From Novosphingobium olei (GTDB taxonomy: Bacteria; Pseudomonadota; Alphaproteobacteria; Sphingomonadales; Sphingomonadaceae), in contig NZ_JABBGM010000007.1 in assembly GCF_012927405.1 (NCBI RefSeq), positions 104,389-168,388 on the forward strand: a stretch of DNA of 64,000 nt. Direction: 5' to 3'. Below are positions 53,461 to 61,402 of this stretch, in pieces. Each line of letters opens with the position of its first letter. Position 1 is the stretch's first letter. Position numbers and translations under genes: made by a program. The notes under the pieces were generated by a model. That model worked only from the letters and a program-made list of their open reading frames with translations. It did no database searches and had not been told where the DNA came from.

Positions 53461-55109
53461 CCGTCATCGGGCAGCTGCGCCGCGGGGATCCAGTTCGCCG
53501 CCGCCGTGTCCGCGGCGGGCCTTGCCGATTCGGCATGCGACACCCCTTCGCGCTCCTGCCGCTTGCGCTCCTGCCGGGTGCTTCGCGTGCGCTGCCTGGC
53601 CGTCAGGGCTTCCTGCCGTGCCGCCTGGATATAGCGTGCCGTCGCAGCGCGGGCGCCATCGGCCTGGTAGGCCGCCCCCTCTTCGCGCTGCCGTCGCCGC
53701 GCGGCTTCCCACTCGGGCTCGGTCACGTGCGGGTAGCGCCCGACAACCGGCACGGACAAGAACGCCCCATCGAGGTCGGCGTAGACTTCCTGCAAGGTGC
53801 GTTCGTCGCGGTGCACCGTGATTTTCTGGCCGATGCGCGGCGCCAGCAGTGGATGCCAATACCGGCGATGGCGCAGCTGCAGGCCATAGGAATGCACGGT
53901 CAGCTCGCTCGCCGGCAGGAATTGGCGGGTCAGATGGCCGATATCGAGGCCTGCCGACAGCAACGGCGCCCCGCCGGATGTTTCTTGCGCCCAGACCTGC
54001 GCCGGACAGCGACCGCTCAGCCCCCGGTGCGGCGTGTTGTGGTAGATGCCGATCTGGAACAGCAGCCAGCGTTCGAACTCGTCGATCGTCATGGCTGCGG
54101 CCTGCCCGGCATCGTAGCCGTCGCGCTGCGTCACGTTCGATCCTGTCGCCCCCGGCAGCAGCCGCATCTTGCCCACCATGGTGCCGATCAGCCGCTCGAT
54201 ATGCCCGCCAAAATGCGCCGGTCCGCGCGGGCGAATATCGGGGTCGATGCCGTTGGCCAGGCACGCGCGGCGAAAGCTTTCGGCCCGGTGCGGGGCGGCA
54301 TGATCGGCATGAAGTCGCTTGAACTGGCCATGCATCGGATAGTCGACCTCAACGCCGAGCTGGCGGAGAAGCGGCTCCTTGGGCAGCAAAGCGTTGGCCA
54401 CGGCCCGACCGCAGCGGAAGATCGAGGGGTCGCCGAAACTCACGTAAAAGCCCAAAATACTGCGCGTCGAGATCTCGATCAGCAGCGTGAGCCAGGGACG
54501 ACCCAGTTCCGCGCGATGCACACTGTCGACGAGGATCACATCCGCGCGGGTATGATCCATCTGCACGAGGTCGAGCAGGCCGCTGCTCTCATAAGCGCCG
54601 GGATGCGGCTCGTGGGCGCTGCGCTGCTTCGACCCCATGCTCGCGCGCGCCCGCTGCGGCGCCGATATCTCACCGATCAGCCGAACGATCGTCCGCTCGC
54701 TGGGAACTTCCGCTGGCGCGAACCGGAAATCGCCGGTTTCGGCGATGAGCAGGCCGCGGATTTCGCGCGCGGCCAAGGCTGCTGAAGGAGGCGTCTTGGT
54801 GAGATATATCTCACTGATCAGGCCTTCCAGCGCCTGTCGCATCGCCGGCGATAGGCGATGATTACCCACCTTGGGCCCCCTCGGCGTGGGGGCCAGCGAG
54901 GCGGCGACCGGATCGGCCCGGAACCTTACGGCAAGGCGACGCACCTGACGGTCACCAAGGCCCGTGGCCGCAGAAACCGCCGCCACCATGGATGCCGTCA
55001 GCTTACCGACCAGCGGCACGTGCTGTCGGAAGGCAGCGTAGAGCTCCGCGCCTGCGGCCAGGGCTTCGGTTGACTTGACCTTTGGCCGATGTGGTTTGCG
55101 CTCGATCAA
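53439..55109 (-). CDS. tniA: TniA, DDE transposase (rve fold, TnsB/MuA-like)
   Basis: 556 residues. The integrase core has D185 (LVQMDHTRAD), D269 (LHADHAAPH) and E305 (HFGGHIERLIG), a clean D-D-35-E triad. N-terminal HTH segments (LTASMVAAVSAATGLGDRQVRRLAVRF) bind the end repeats. The C-terminal part has the small beta-barrel (LRHRRYWHPLLAPRIGQKITVHRDERTLQEVYADLDGAF) and a basic tail with ARQRTRSTRQERKRQEREG. It cuts both ends and joins them, with TniB and TniQ. 161 bases separate the start from the transposon's right end. Confidence 0.95.
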   Translation of the reverse strand: MIERKPHRPKVKSTEALAAGAELYAAFRQHVPLVGKLTASMVAAVSAATGLGDRQVRRLAVRFRADPVAASLAPTPRGPKVGNHRLSPAMRQALEGLISEIYLTKTPPSAALAAREIRGLLIAETGDFRFAPAEVPSERTIVRLIGEISAPQRARASMGSKQRSAHEPHPGAYESSGLLDLVQMDHTRADVILVDSVHRAELGRPWLTLLIEISTRSILGFYVSFGDPSIFRCGRAVANALLPKEPLLRQLGVEVDYPMHGQFKRLHADHAAPHRAESFRRACLANGIDPDIRPRGPAHFGGHIERLIGTMVGKMRLLPGATGSNVTQRDGYDAGQAAAMTIDEFERWLLFQIGIYHNTPHRGLSGRCPAQVWAQETSGGAPLLSAGLDIGHLTRQFLPASELTVHSYGLQLRHRRYWHPLLAPRIGQKITVHRDERTLQEVYADLDGAFLSVPVVGRYPHVTEPEWEAARRRQREEGAAYQADGARAATARYIQAARQEALTARQRTRSTRQERKRQEREGVSHAESARPAADTAAANWIPAAQLPDDGWLQWRD

Positions 55110-55146
55110 CCGCCGTCCCCTGACCGAAATTAGGCCATGCCGATGA

Positions 55147-55270
55147 CATCAACTTTGGCAGAGCGCCCGACACAATAAATCGGCTTGCTCGAATTGATGG
55201 CATCGAAGTCGATCTAATTGATTGATATTAGGTGCATAAATTATGTTGCCGCTAACTTTGGCAGCTAACA
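55147..55270 (-). repeat. Right transposon end with two to three transposase-binding-type repeats
   Basis: AACTTTGGCAG occurs at 55151-55161 and 55254-55264; on the inward-reading strand this is CTGCCAAAGTT, twice. A degenerate third copy (TGCCATCAATT, inward) lies near 55190-55203. The outermost base pair of the element is 55270. Confidence 0.75.
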
Positions 55271-55275
55271 CCAAC

Positions 55276-55727
55276 GGTTTGCCGCGCGGGGCAGCGCCTG
55301 GGCCGCCTCGCTCGCCGCGGCGATGCGCCCGCATGTGTTCTCGCTCGGTGCGGCGCCGCTCGCGTTGGCCGGGCTCGCCCCGCGCAGCCTGTTCAAGGCG
55401 GACCTGGAAAGGCCCCTTTCCGCCTTGCTGACCTCCGCGATCGATGCGGCCGCGACCGATGTGGCAACCGACCTGGCCGCAGTGCGTACAGCGCTTGCGC
55501 TGGGCGACGAACGATTGGCGGGGCTCTACGCCTCATCGCAGGCGCCGGCGGTGTGGCAGCTGATCCTGAGCCTGGGACCCCTCACCCGCGCCGAACTGGC
55601 CCGCGCGCTTGATGTGACCCGCCGAACGGCCTCGCAGGCCGCCGCAGCGCTCGACAGGGCCGATCTGGCCACCCTGCGCCCCGGTGACCATGCCCTGGCC
55701 CCCATTGCGGCTCCCAGGGCCTCCTGA
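55276..55727 (+). pseudogene. Partner-gene 3' part (winged helix), cut off from its start by the transposon
   Basis: 150 codons in frame with the 5' part at 48351-48714. The sequence reads SAWAASLAAAMRPHVFSLGAAPLALAGLAPRS, then APAVWQLILSLGPLTRAELARALDVTRRTASQAAAALDRADL, a winged helix like that of the intact gene at 50276. An internal ATG at 55323 could make a short product, but without its own ribosome site. Ends seven bases before the stop of the convergent WGR gene. Confidence 0.75.
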
Positions 55728-55733
55728 GGCGCG

Positions 55734-56012
55734 TTACGGCGCCAACGACACCTCGCGGTAGGGCACGCCAATCCTTTTGGGGGCTGACGCCCGGCGCTTG
55801 AGCAACTGGCGGGCAAAGCGTGCGGCTTCGTTTTCGTCGGCAAACGAGACCGCCCTCCCCTGCCCTTTAGTGCCGATCCGCCCCCAGGCGAACTCGACGA
55901 TCGAGGCCCCGAACAGGTCGCGGCTCACCGCGACGGTATAGCGCCGGGCGACATTGCGCTCTGCGCAGACGGCTTCGAGCCAAATGAAGCTGCCGTGGGT
56001 CGGGGTGTCCAT
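55734..56012 (-). CDS. WGR domain protein
   Basis: 92 residues. FIWLEAVCAERNVARRYTVAVSRDLFGASIVEFAWGRIGTKGQGRAVSFADENEAARFARQLLKRR carries the name-giving W-G-R and the conserved G-T-K-G-Q pattern. WGR domains bind nucleic acids; small solitary versions are common on alphaproteobacterial plasmids. ATG 56012 is chosen; ATG 56045 is possible. Function unknown. Confidence 0.8.
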   Translation of the reverse strand: MDTPTHGSFIWLEAVCAERNVARRYTVAVSRDLFGASIVEFAWGRIGTKGQGRAVSFADENEAARFARQLLKRRASAPKRIGVPYREVSLAP

Positions 56013-56059
56013 GCGCGCATAAATGCCGCACGAGGATTCATGCAATCCAACGGGAATTT

Positions 56060-56085
56060 TGAATCAGTCGAGTCTCAGTGATTCA
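56060..56085. repeat. Hairpin between parB and the WGR gene
   Basis: TGAATCA (56060-56066) and TGATTCA (56079-56085) form a 7-bp inverted repeat with a 12-base loop, 47 bases upstream of the WGR gene. It may be an operator of that gene. Confidence 0.4.
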
Positions 56086-56139
56086 CGCAGGCGATTTATC
56101 TCGGGCACCGCCCCCAAGCGGTCAGGATGGGCATTTGGA

Positions 56140-57123
56140 TCAGCTTTTCTGCAAGACGGACTCGATCGCCTTCAGAACCTCAGCCGTTGATGCACCGCTT
56201 CGAGCAGGAACCTTGAACGTGTGCCCTCCCCTCGCCGAATGCGCATAGCGCAAGATCACCTTGCCATTCGCCCCCCTCACTTCGGCATCGGAGTTCGATG
56301 ACTTCACTGGAGCGACCGTTGCGCGGATGAGGCGCTTCGCAATCTCTGGAGCGGGAAGCGCAGTTCCAAGATCATCGCGCTCAGCCACGATCGCACGGCT
56401 TTCGGCGATCATGAGATCCAGTGCGCGCCTGTCAGAAGTCAGTGGCTTGATGTCTCGCGCCACCCGCACGGTAATGCCATGGGTGTCCGGGAAAGCAGCA
56501 ACGATCTCTGATGGTAGCCGCGCCACGTCCAGCAGGCGGCTGAGCCACGACTTCGATATCTTCAGATGCTCGGCCATCTCACTTTGGTTTGAGTTGTAAA
56601 ACTCGTCGAGCGCGCGGGAATATTCCTTCGCGCGCTCCCAGTCGGAGATATCCTTCCGAGACCTATTCTCAATGTCGGAAACCCGAAATGCCTCTTCGTC
56701 GGAGACGTTCTGGATCGTTACGAGATATTCGAATTCGGGATGGTGGTGGGTACGCAGCCACTGAACCGTCCACCAACGACGAACGCCCGCAATGATCTCG
56801 AAGTCGTGATCAGGGTCGTCCTTGAGGCGACGGACGATTGCCGGGATTCGCTGCTTCTTAGCGGAGAGAAATGCGTCGATTAGATCGCGGCAGCTATCTT
56901 CGGAAAGATGGTCGAGGTCGCGGTTATGAAGGCGCCAAGGTCGGCAGCGCGCGGGATCAACCCACTCCGTCCGGTCGGTCACGACTTTGCCTGCCGCGAT
57001 CCTTGCCAAACTCTGACTGCGGCTTGCCATAATGCTTTCGGAGGGAGCCGGCGCGCCAACCTCGATATCGTCATCCAGCCCTTCCGTCAGGCTGCTTCCG
57101 AAGCCCCGATTTCCCTTGGCCAT
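56140..57123 (-). CDS. parB: ParB/RepB-type plasmid partition protein
   Basis: 327 residues. N-terminal SRSQSLARIAAGKVVTDRTEWVDPARCRPWRLHNRD, the CTP-binding region IPAIVRRLKDDPDHDFEIIAGVRRWWTVQWLR (the GxRR motif as GVRRW), then RKDISDWERAKEYSRALDEFYNSNQSEMAEHLKISKSWLSRLLDVARLP, the HTH. It binds parS and with ParA segregates the plasmid. ATG 57123 is preferred to a frame extension to 57270 because that would run through a parS site. Confidence 0.93.
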   Translation of the reverse strand: MAKGNRGFGSSLTEGLDDDIEVGAPAPSESIMASRSQSLARIAAGKVVTDRTEWVDPARCRPWRLHNRDLDHLSEDSCRDLIDAFLSAKKQRIPAIVRRLKDDPDHDFEIIAGVRRWWTVQWLRTHHHPEFEYLVTIQNVSDEEAFRVSDIENRSRKDISDWERAKEYSRALDEFYNSNQSEMAEHLKISKSWLSRLLDVARLPSEIVAAFPDTHGITVRVARDIKPLTSDRRALDLMIAESRAIVAERDDLGTALPAPEIAKRLIRATVAPVKSSNSDAEVRGANGKVILRYAHSARGGHTFKVPARSGASTAEVLKAIESVLQKS

Positions 57124-57164
57124 ATCGTATCCCGAACCTCTCTTCTTTATTCGCCGGAGGCATA

Positions 57165-57349
57165 GTTGCCACGTGGCAACTGCCCTCCATGAGCCGCTGT
57201 GAGGCCGCCAGATTTGGTAAGTTGCCACGTGGCAACATTCCCAAGAAACTGCCTCAATCCCACGCCTCAAGCCTCATACCAACCAATCAAATTTCACTGA
57301 CATGACGTTGATAATATGCGGTTTTATGCCCGAGTTGCCACGTGGCAAC
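57165..57349. promoter_or_regulatory. Three parS candidates between parA and parB
   Basis: GTTGCCACGTGGCAAC, a perfect 16-bp palindrome, occurs three times: 57165-57180, 57221-57236 and 57334-57349. All lie in the 231-base gap between parA and parB. The central CACGTG matches chromosomal parS, with different flanks, so the ParB here probably recognises this 16-mer. Confidence 0.9.
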
Positions 57350-57354
57350 TTTGA

Positions 57355-58560
57355 CTAAACCGCCTCCCCTGCCCTGCTCGCCCAAGTGCGCAGGACGTCA
57401 GTCTCAATCTCTCTGCAGACGTCGCTCAGATGCTTCATGCAACGGTTGTGAACTTCATGCGAGGTCACTGGCCTGTCGAGCTCAAAAACGGTCTTCATGC
57501 GTGAGCTGGCGTTGTCGATTTCCGCGCTGGTTTTCAGAACAGATGTCGCCATTGAACCGCCAAAGACCTGCCGCATCATCGACAGGATTTCCCGGTGCAT
57601 AGACTTGCTTTCATCCACTCTGCTCCCAACCAGGCGGATGAAGTTGTAAGCTGGCTTCACCCTGCCCGCGATTTGCTCAAGCTGCTTCATCGTGGTGCGA
57701 GCCATGTCGATAAAGGACACGGTAGACGCGAAGTCGATCACACTCGGCGGTACGGGAATGACCATCGCATTGGCTGCTTGAAGTACCGCCATGGAGACCA
57801 TGCCGAGAGCCGGCGGCGGATCCATGACAACGACGTCATAGTCGTCGACCACCGTATCGATAGCTTCGGCGATCAGATCGATGATGTCGAAGTTCTGATT
57901 CTGCGCCAGGTAGCCCGCGATCTCGTATTCGAGATTGTAGAGTTTGAGGTTGGCTGGGATCAGGTCGAGGCCAAAGAAGTGAGTCTTGCGGATGATGGAC
58001 CGCACCCCGAGGAGTTCGGGATTATGAAAATGCCCGTAGAGAGTGTCGTCTTCGGTCAGATCCACGTCGGGCCGATATCCGAACATCATCGTCGAGCTGG
58101 CTTGGCTGTCGCAGTCGATGAACAGAACGCGGTAACCGTGAATGGCGAAATGCTGAGCGAGATGCAGCGCGACTGTCGATTTCCCAACACCACCTTTGAA
58201 ATTGGACACGGAGATAACCGCGGGCGTGTCGGTTGGTTCTCGCCAGGGGCGAGTTCCGAAAACGGCGCGCATTTGATCGAGCTCTTCCAAGGTGTACTGG
58301 ACCCGATGGCCGGACGCAGTTCGATCGCGTTGCGGCAGTCGCCCATCGCGCTCGGCCTCACGGATTGCAGAGGCAGTTCGGCCGACGAGCGCGGCCGCCT
58401 TCGAGATTGAGTAGCACGGCCCGACCTTTTGGCCGGTCTCCGGATCCAGGGCTCCATCGCGAATACGCTTAAGGATGGTGAGGGCCTTTCGATGTAAGGT
58501 CCCCAAGCCGTCTTCCAGGAGTTCATCGGTTTGTGCGTCGAGCGCTGCTTCGCTGGCCAT
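57355..58560 (-). CDS. parA: ParA/RepA-type plasmid partition ATPase
   Basis: 401 residues. The N-terminal MerR-like HTH (YSISKAAALVGRTASAIREAERDGRLP, residues 50-76) is typical of type Ia ParA and allows autorepression. The deviant Walker A is FKGGVGKST (122-129), Walker B region YDVVVMDPPPALGMVSMAVL. It moves ParB-bound plasmid on the nucleoid. ATG 58560 preferred over TTG 58617. Cotranscribed with parB. Confidence 0.95.
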   Translation of the reverse strand: MASEAALDAQTDELLEDGLGTLHRKALTILKRIRDGALDPETGQKVGPCYSISKAAALVGRTASAIREAERDGRLPQRDRTASGHRVQYTLEELDQMRAVFGTRPWREPTDTPAVISVSNFKGGVGKSTVALHLAQHFAIHGYRVLFIDCDSQASSTMMFGYRPDVDLTEDDTLYGHFHNPELLGVRSIIRKTHFFGLDLIPANLKLYNLEYEIAGYLAQNQNFDIIDLIAEAIDTVVDDYDVVVMDPPPALGMVSMAVLQAANAMVIPVPPSVIDFASTVSFIDMARTTMKQLEQIAGRVKPAYNFIRLVGSRVDESKSMHREILSMMRQVFGGSMATSVLKTSAEIDNASSRMKTVFELDRPVTSHEVHNRCMKHLSDVCREIETDVLRTWASRAGEAV

Positions 58561-59113
58561 GGTCACCGCTTTGTGAGATTGAGCGGGCGAATTAGCACTC
58601 TTGGCAGTTTTGAGCAAACTTTGGCCACCAATCTTACAAAGTGACCGATGATCTCCGTGCTCTTTTCAGGCTAGCGCCGAATCAGAGGGGTAGGACGGAT
58701 CGAAAAGTCACTGGTCGCCAGGGAGCAGGGAGTTCAATCTTGTGACGCGCATCGGCGGTCGCACAAGGACGTGTGTGCCTAGTTTGGCCCCCTGTGGACA
58801 ATCACCGATGATCTCGGTGCAAACCGATGAATTCAGTGCATTTAAGCGATGATCTCGGTTCTCTTGAGACCGATGATCTCGGAGCCCATACCTACTAAAG
58901 GAATCTCCTAAGAAAATCCGATTCGCGAATCGTTTTTGAATTTTGGTCATTGGATTTTGTTGTGCGCCGACAAACCGCTCCGAGATCATCGGCGTGTTTG
59001 GAGGTTTCAGGCCCGGAAATCCGTCAAAACTGCCAATGGCCTTGCTTTCGAAGATCAAACCTGTTGATTAACGACCAACCCGGGGCTCCAATGAGTCGGG
59101 AAGGGACGGTTCA
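58561..59113. other. Replication origin (oriV) with iterons
   Basis: A 17-bp iteron, consensus ACCGATGATCTCGGTGC, recurs at 58644-58660, 58804-58820, 58823-58839, 58845-58861 and 58869-58885, with an inverted copy at 58977-58993; the central four are spaced 19-24 bases. TGTGGACAA (58793-58801) is a DnaA-box variant. The AT-rich segment 58895-58975 with the palindrome CGATTCGCGAATCG (58919-58932) may be the melting region. No gene fits here. Confidence 0.88.
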
Positions 59114-60418
59114 ATGAGCGGAGACACACTGCGTCCAATCGGACATCAATACGCTCTAGCAATGCTAGGCGGTGGTGAAGAGCGAGTCAGGTCACTAGCG
59201 CAGTCTGCCGGCACTCAGCTGACCATGGATGCGTTTCTCAGGGTTCAGGATGAAGAGCCCGTACCGGCATTTCTGCATTCAGCGCTTTGCGCGATGTCCC
59301 TGCCCACGAAGCGGCCGAAGGATGATACGCAACCCATCCTTCGCGAAGACGGAAAGTATGCGCTGGCGATCAACCCCAGGCCCATATTGCAAACCGTCGA
59401 TGGCAAGCCGACACTTCGAAGCCTCGGAGTACCGTATGGGGCCTATCCGCGCGTCGCGCTGATCTATCTGCTGTCGCAAGCAGTCACGAAGCGTTCGCGC
59501 GACGTCTACTTGGGTCGCAATTTCACTGAGTGGATGCGCCGTCTTGGCTATCAGACAGTTTCCTATGGACCTCGCGGTACCGCCAATTTGATGAGGGAGC
59601 AGGTGGACCGGCTGCTTGCCTGCGAATGGCAAATCCGCTGGGAGGGTAACGAGGGTGGGGACAACGCATTCGCTGTTCGGGATGTGAAGATTTCCAACGA
59701 GTACGCCGGATCGCTTGAGAAAAACGGCGCATTTGCGCGTGAAATTCGGATGTCAGAGGCATTCTACAGCCACCTGCTTGATCATGCCGTACCGCTTAAC
59801 GAGGTCGCTATTCGAGAGCTCAAGGGCACCCCAACTGCGCTCGACCTCTATACCTACCTTGCGTATCGACTGCCACGGATCGGCAGTGACCGGGGGCAAG
59901 TAATCTCCTGGGATCAACTGGCCAAGCACTTGGGCAATGACGCCGACAGCAAGCGTTTCCGGCAAACCGTGCGAGAGACCATGCAGTTGGTTTCGGCGGT
60001 GTATCCCAACGCAGATGTCGATTTCAGCGGTCGCAAGGTGGTGTTGCGACCTTCGCCAGCCCCATTGGAGCGAAAGCTCGTCGGTCCGCACCTGCGTGTC
60101 ATTGGTGCACCAGCGTTGGAAACCGCACCGAGATCATCGGTCCCGAAGATGGCTCGCACGCCCCTTCGCGAAACGAAGACCACCGAACCTCTGCAGCATT
60201 TTCCGGGCGGTAGCCTGACATACGGCGACCGAGAGACGAAGTTTCGGGCGATCGGTCTCGATAAAGGTAAGCCGTGGTGTGTTGATACCATGGCAAACGC
60301 TTTTCGTGCGGGCTTCCCTGGCATCAAGCAAGCGCGCACTGATGCCGAGTGGCTCAGGGTCTGGGAGGCCTTCGTTATCAAATATGCTGACCGGCGCGCT
60401 CAGGCAGGCGCAAACTGA
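59114..60418 (+). CDS. repA: Plasmid replication initiator RepA
   Basis: 434 residues. The segments PRPILQTVDGKPTLRSLGVPYGAYPRVALIYLLSQAVTKRSRDVYLG and FTEWMRRLGYQTVSYGPRGTANLMREQVDRLLACEWQIRW fit the RepA_C family of plasmid initiators; GTPTALDLYTYLAYRLP and ISWDQLAKHLGN form a second winged-helix domain. It binds the iterons upstream to open the origin. A GGAAGGGA site precedes ATG 59114. An exact iteron copy lies inside the gene (60125-60141) and a variant at its end, suggesting dosage control. Confidence 0.92.
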   Translation: MSGDTLRPIGHQYALAMLGGGEERVRSLAQSAGTQLTMDAFLRVQDEEPVPAFLHSALCAMSLPTKRPKDDTQPILREDGKYALAINPRPILQTVDGKPTLRSLGVPYGAYPRVALIYLLSQAVTKRSRDVYLGRNFTEWMRRLGYQTVSYGPRGTANLMREQVDRLLACEWQIRWEGNEGGDNAFAVRDVKISNEYAGSLEKNGAFAREIRMSEAFYSHLLDHAVPLNEVAIRELKGTPTALDLYTYLAYRLPRIGSDRGQVISWDQLAKHLGNDADSKRFRQTVRETMQLVSAVYPNADVDFSGRKVVLRPSPAPLERKLVGPHLRVIGAPALETAPRSSVPKMARTPLRETKTTEPLQHFPGGSLTYGDRETKFRAIGLDKGKPWCVDTMANAFRAGFPGIKQARTDAEWLRVWEAFVIKYADRRAQAGAN

Positions 60419-60434
60419 CCGATGATTTCCGAGC
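60125..60434. repeat. Iteron copies inside and after repA
   Basis: GCACCGAGATCATCGGT (60125-60141, inside repA) is the exact reverse complement of the iteron at 58804. ACCGATGATTTCCGAGC (60418-60434) overlaps the repA stop codon and differs in a few positions. Confidence 0.75.
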
Positions 60435-60491
60435 ACATCGCCGACGGCTGATTCGCGTCGGGGGAGGGGAGTAGGGCTGAGCTGGGCGGTT

Positions 60492-61334
60492 ATGCCCCTC
60501 ATCAGCAATCACCCTACATCGGATCTCCGAACCCTCGTCGCCCGCCTAGGTGGCAAGTGGACGGGCAACACCGCGATGTGTCGTTGCCCGTCCCATGCAG
60601 ACCGAACGCCGTCACTGGCGATCAGGCAAGGCGATCGCAGCATCCTCGTGACCTGCCATGCCGGTTGTGATGCTACCGATGTTCTTCGAGCGCTTCGCAG
60701 GATCGCCGACCTGCCAAGCGTTGGCCCCGCTGAGGTAGTTGGCAGACAGGCTCACCAGCCATCAGCCTTTCTTGCGATTTGGCAGGCAGCTCGTCAGATC
60801 GAGGGCACGCTGGCCGAGCGCTATGTCCGCGAAGTCCGCAACGTCTGGGCACCGCTTGAAGACCTGCGATTTCATCCGCGCTGTCCGAAAGGGCAGGGGA
60901 GGCTCGTTCAGTTTGAGCCAGCCTTGCTGGTCGCGATGCGCAAGGCGGGCGAGATCGTCGCGATCCAGCGGATATTCCTCGATCCAACGACGGCCCACTA
61001 CACCGAGAAGCTCGTCCTCGGGCGAGCGATCGGCGCTGCCTGGACCAACGGACCACCGGGCAAAACGATTGGCCTCTGCGAGGGCTTCGAGACTGCCGCG
61101 GCATACACCTCACTGACCGGCATCCAGGCATGGGCCACCATGGGCGCCAAGCGCTTCCACCAGGTCGAGATCCCGGCCAGCGTTGAGCGCGTGTTCCTGC
61201 TTGCTGACAACGACCCTGAAGGCCGCCGCGCCGAAGCCCGTGCGCGGCAAGCATTGGCCCGACCGGGCCTTGCGATCAACACCGAGTGGCCACCGGGACG
61301 CATGAACGACTGGGCGCAGCTCCTGAAGCGCTGA
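60492..61334 (+). CDS. Primase-type zinc-finger/Toprim protein
   Basis: 280 residues. A CHC2-like zinc finger (C32 and H35 in CRCPSHADRTPSL, C55 and C59 in VTCHAGCD) is followed by a Toprim domain (IGLCEGFETAAAY with the Glu, and FLLADNDPEGRRAEARA with the Asp-x-Asp). This is the bacterial DUF7146/Toprim pattern found next to plasmid replication genes, and likely makes primers for plasmid DNA. Sits 73 bases after repA. Confidence 0.88.
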   Translation: MPLISNHPTSDLRTLVARLGGKWTGNTAMCRCPSHADRTPSLAIRQGDRSILVTCHAGCDATDVLRALRRIADLPSVGPAEVVGRQAHQPSAFLAIWQAARQIEGTLAERYVREVRNVWAPLEDLRFHPRCPKGQGRLVQFEPALLVAMRKAGEIVAIQRIFLDPTTAHYTEKLVLGRAIGAAWTNGPPGKTIGLCEGFETAAAYTSLTGIQAWATMGAKRFHQVEIPASVERVFLLADNDPEGRRAEARARQALARPGLAINTEWPPGRMNDWAQLLKR

Positions 61335-61402
61335 GGGGAGGGGGGCTGCAGGGGATGTGCCGCCGGTCGGCAGCAGACCTCACAATTCTCCCGGAGACCT
61401 CC

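Larger units (their letters stand above)
48715..55270. mobile_element. Tn5053/Tn402-like (tniABQ) transposon with tyrosine-recombinase module, 6556 bp
   Basis: Left end: TGTCGGCTGCCTAAGTT; right end, read inward: TGTTAGCTGCCAAAGTT; 14 of 17 bases agree and both open with TGT as in Tn5053/Tn402 ends. Inner copies agree too: CGCTCTGCCATAATTGATG (left) against CGCTCTGCCAAAGTTGATG (right). Flanks are CCAGG (left) and CCAAC (right), an imperfect 5-bp target duplication. Content: tyrosine recombinase, divergent winged-helix protein, TniQ, TniB, TniA. The element splits a gene that becomes continuous when it is removed. No serine resolvase (TniR) is present. Confidence 0.82.

Noticed and set aside
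57165..57349. CRISPR-like repeats
   Set aside because: Only three palindromic copies with uneven spacing and no cas genes; parS is the simple explanation.
58611..58626. AAACTTTGGCC as another transposon-end repeat
   Set aside because: Shares only part of the core, lies alone just upstream of parA, and has no partner.
58644..58993. CRISPR array at the iterons
   Set aside because: Repeat unit 17 bases, spacing only 2-7 bases and RepA next to it; an iteron origin fits.
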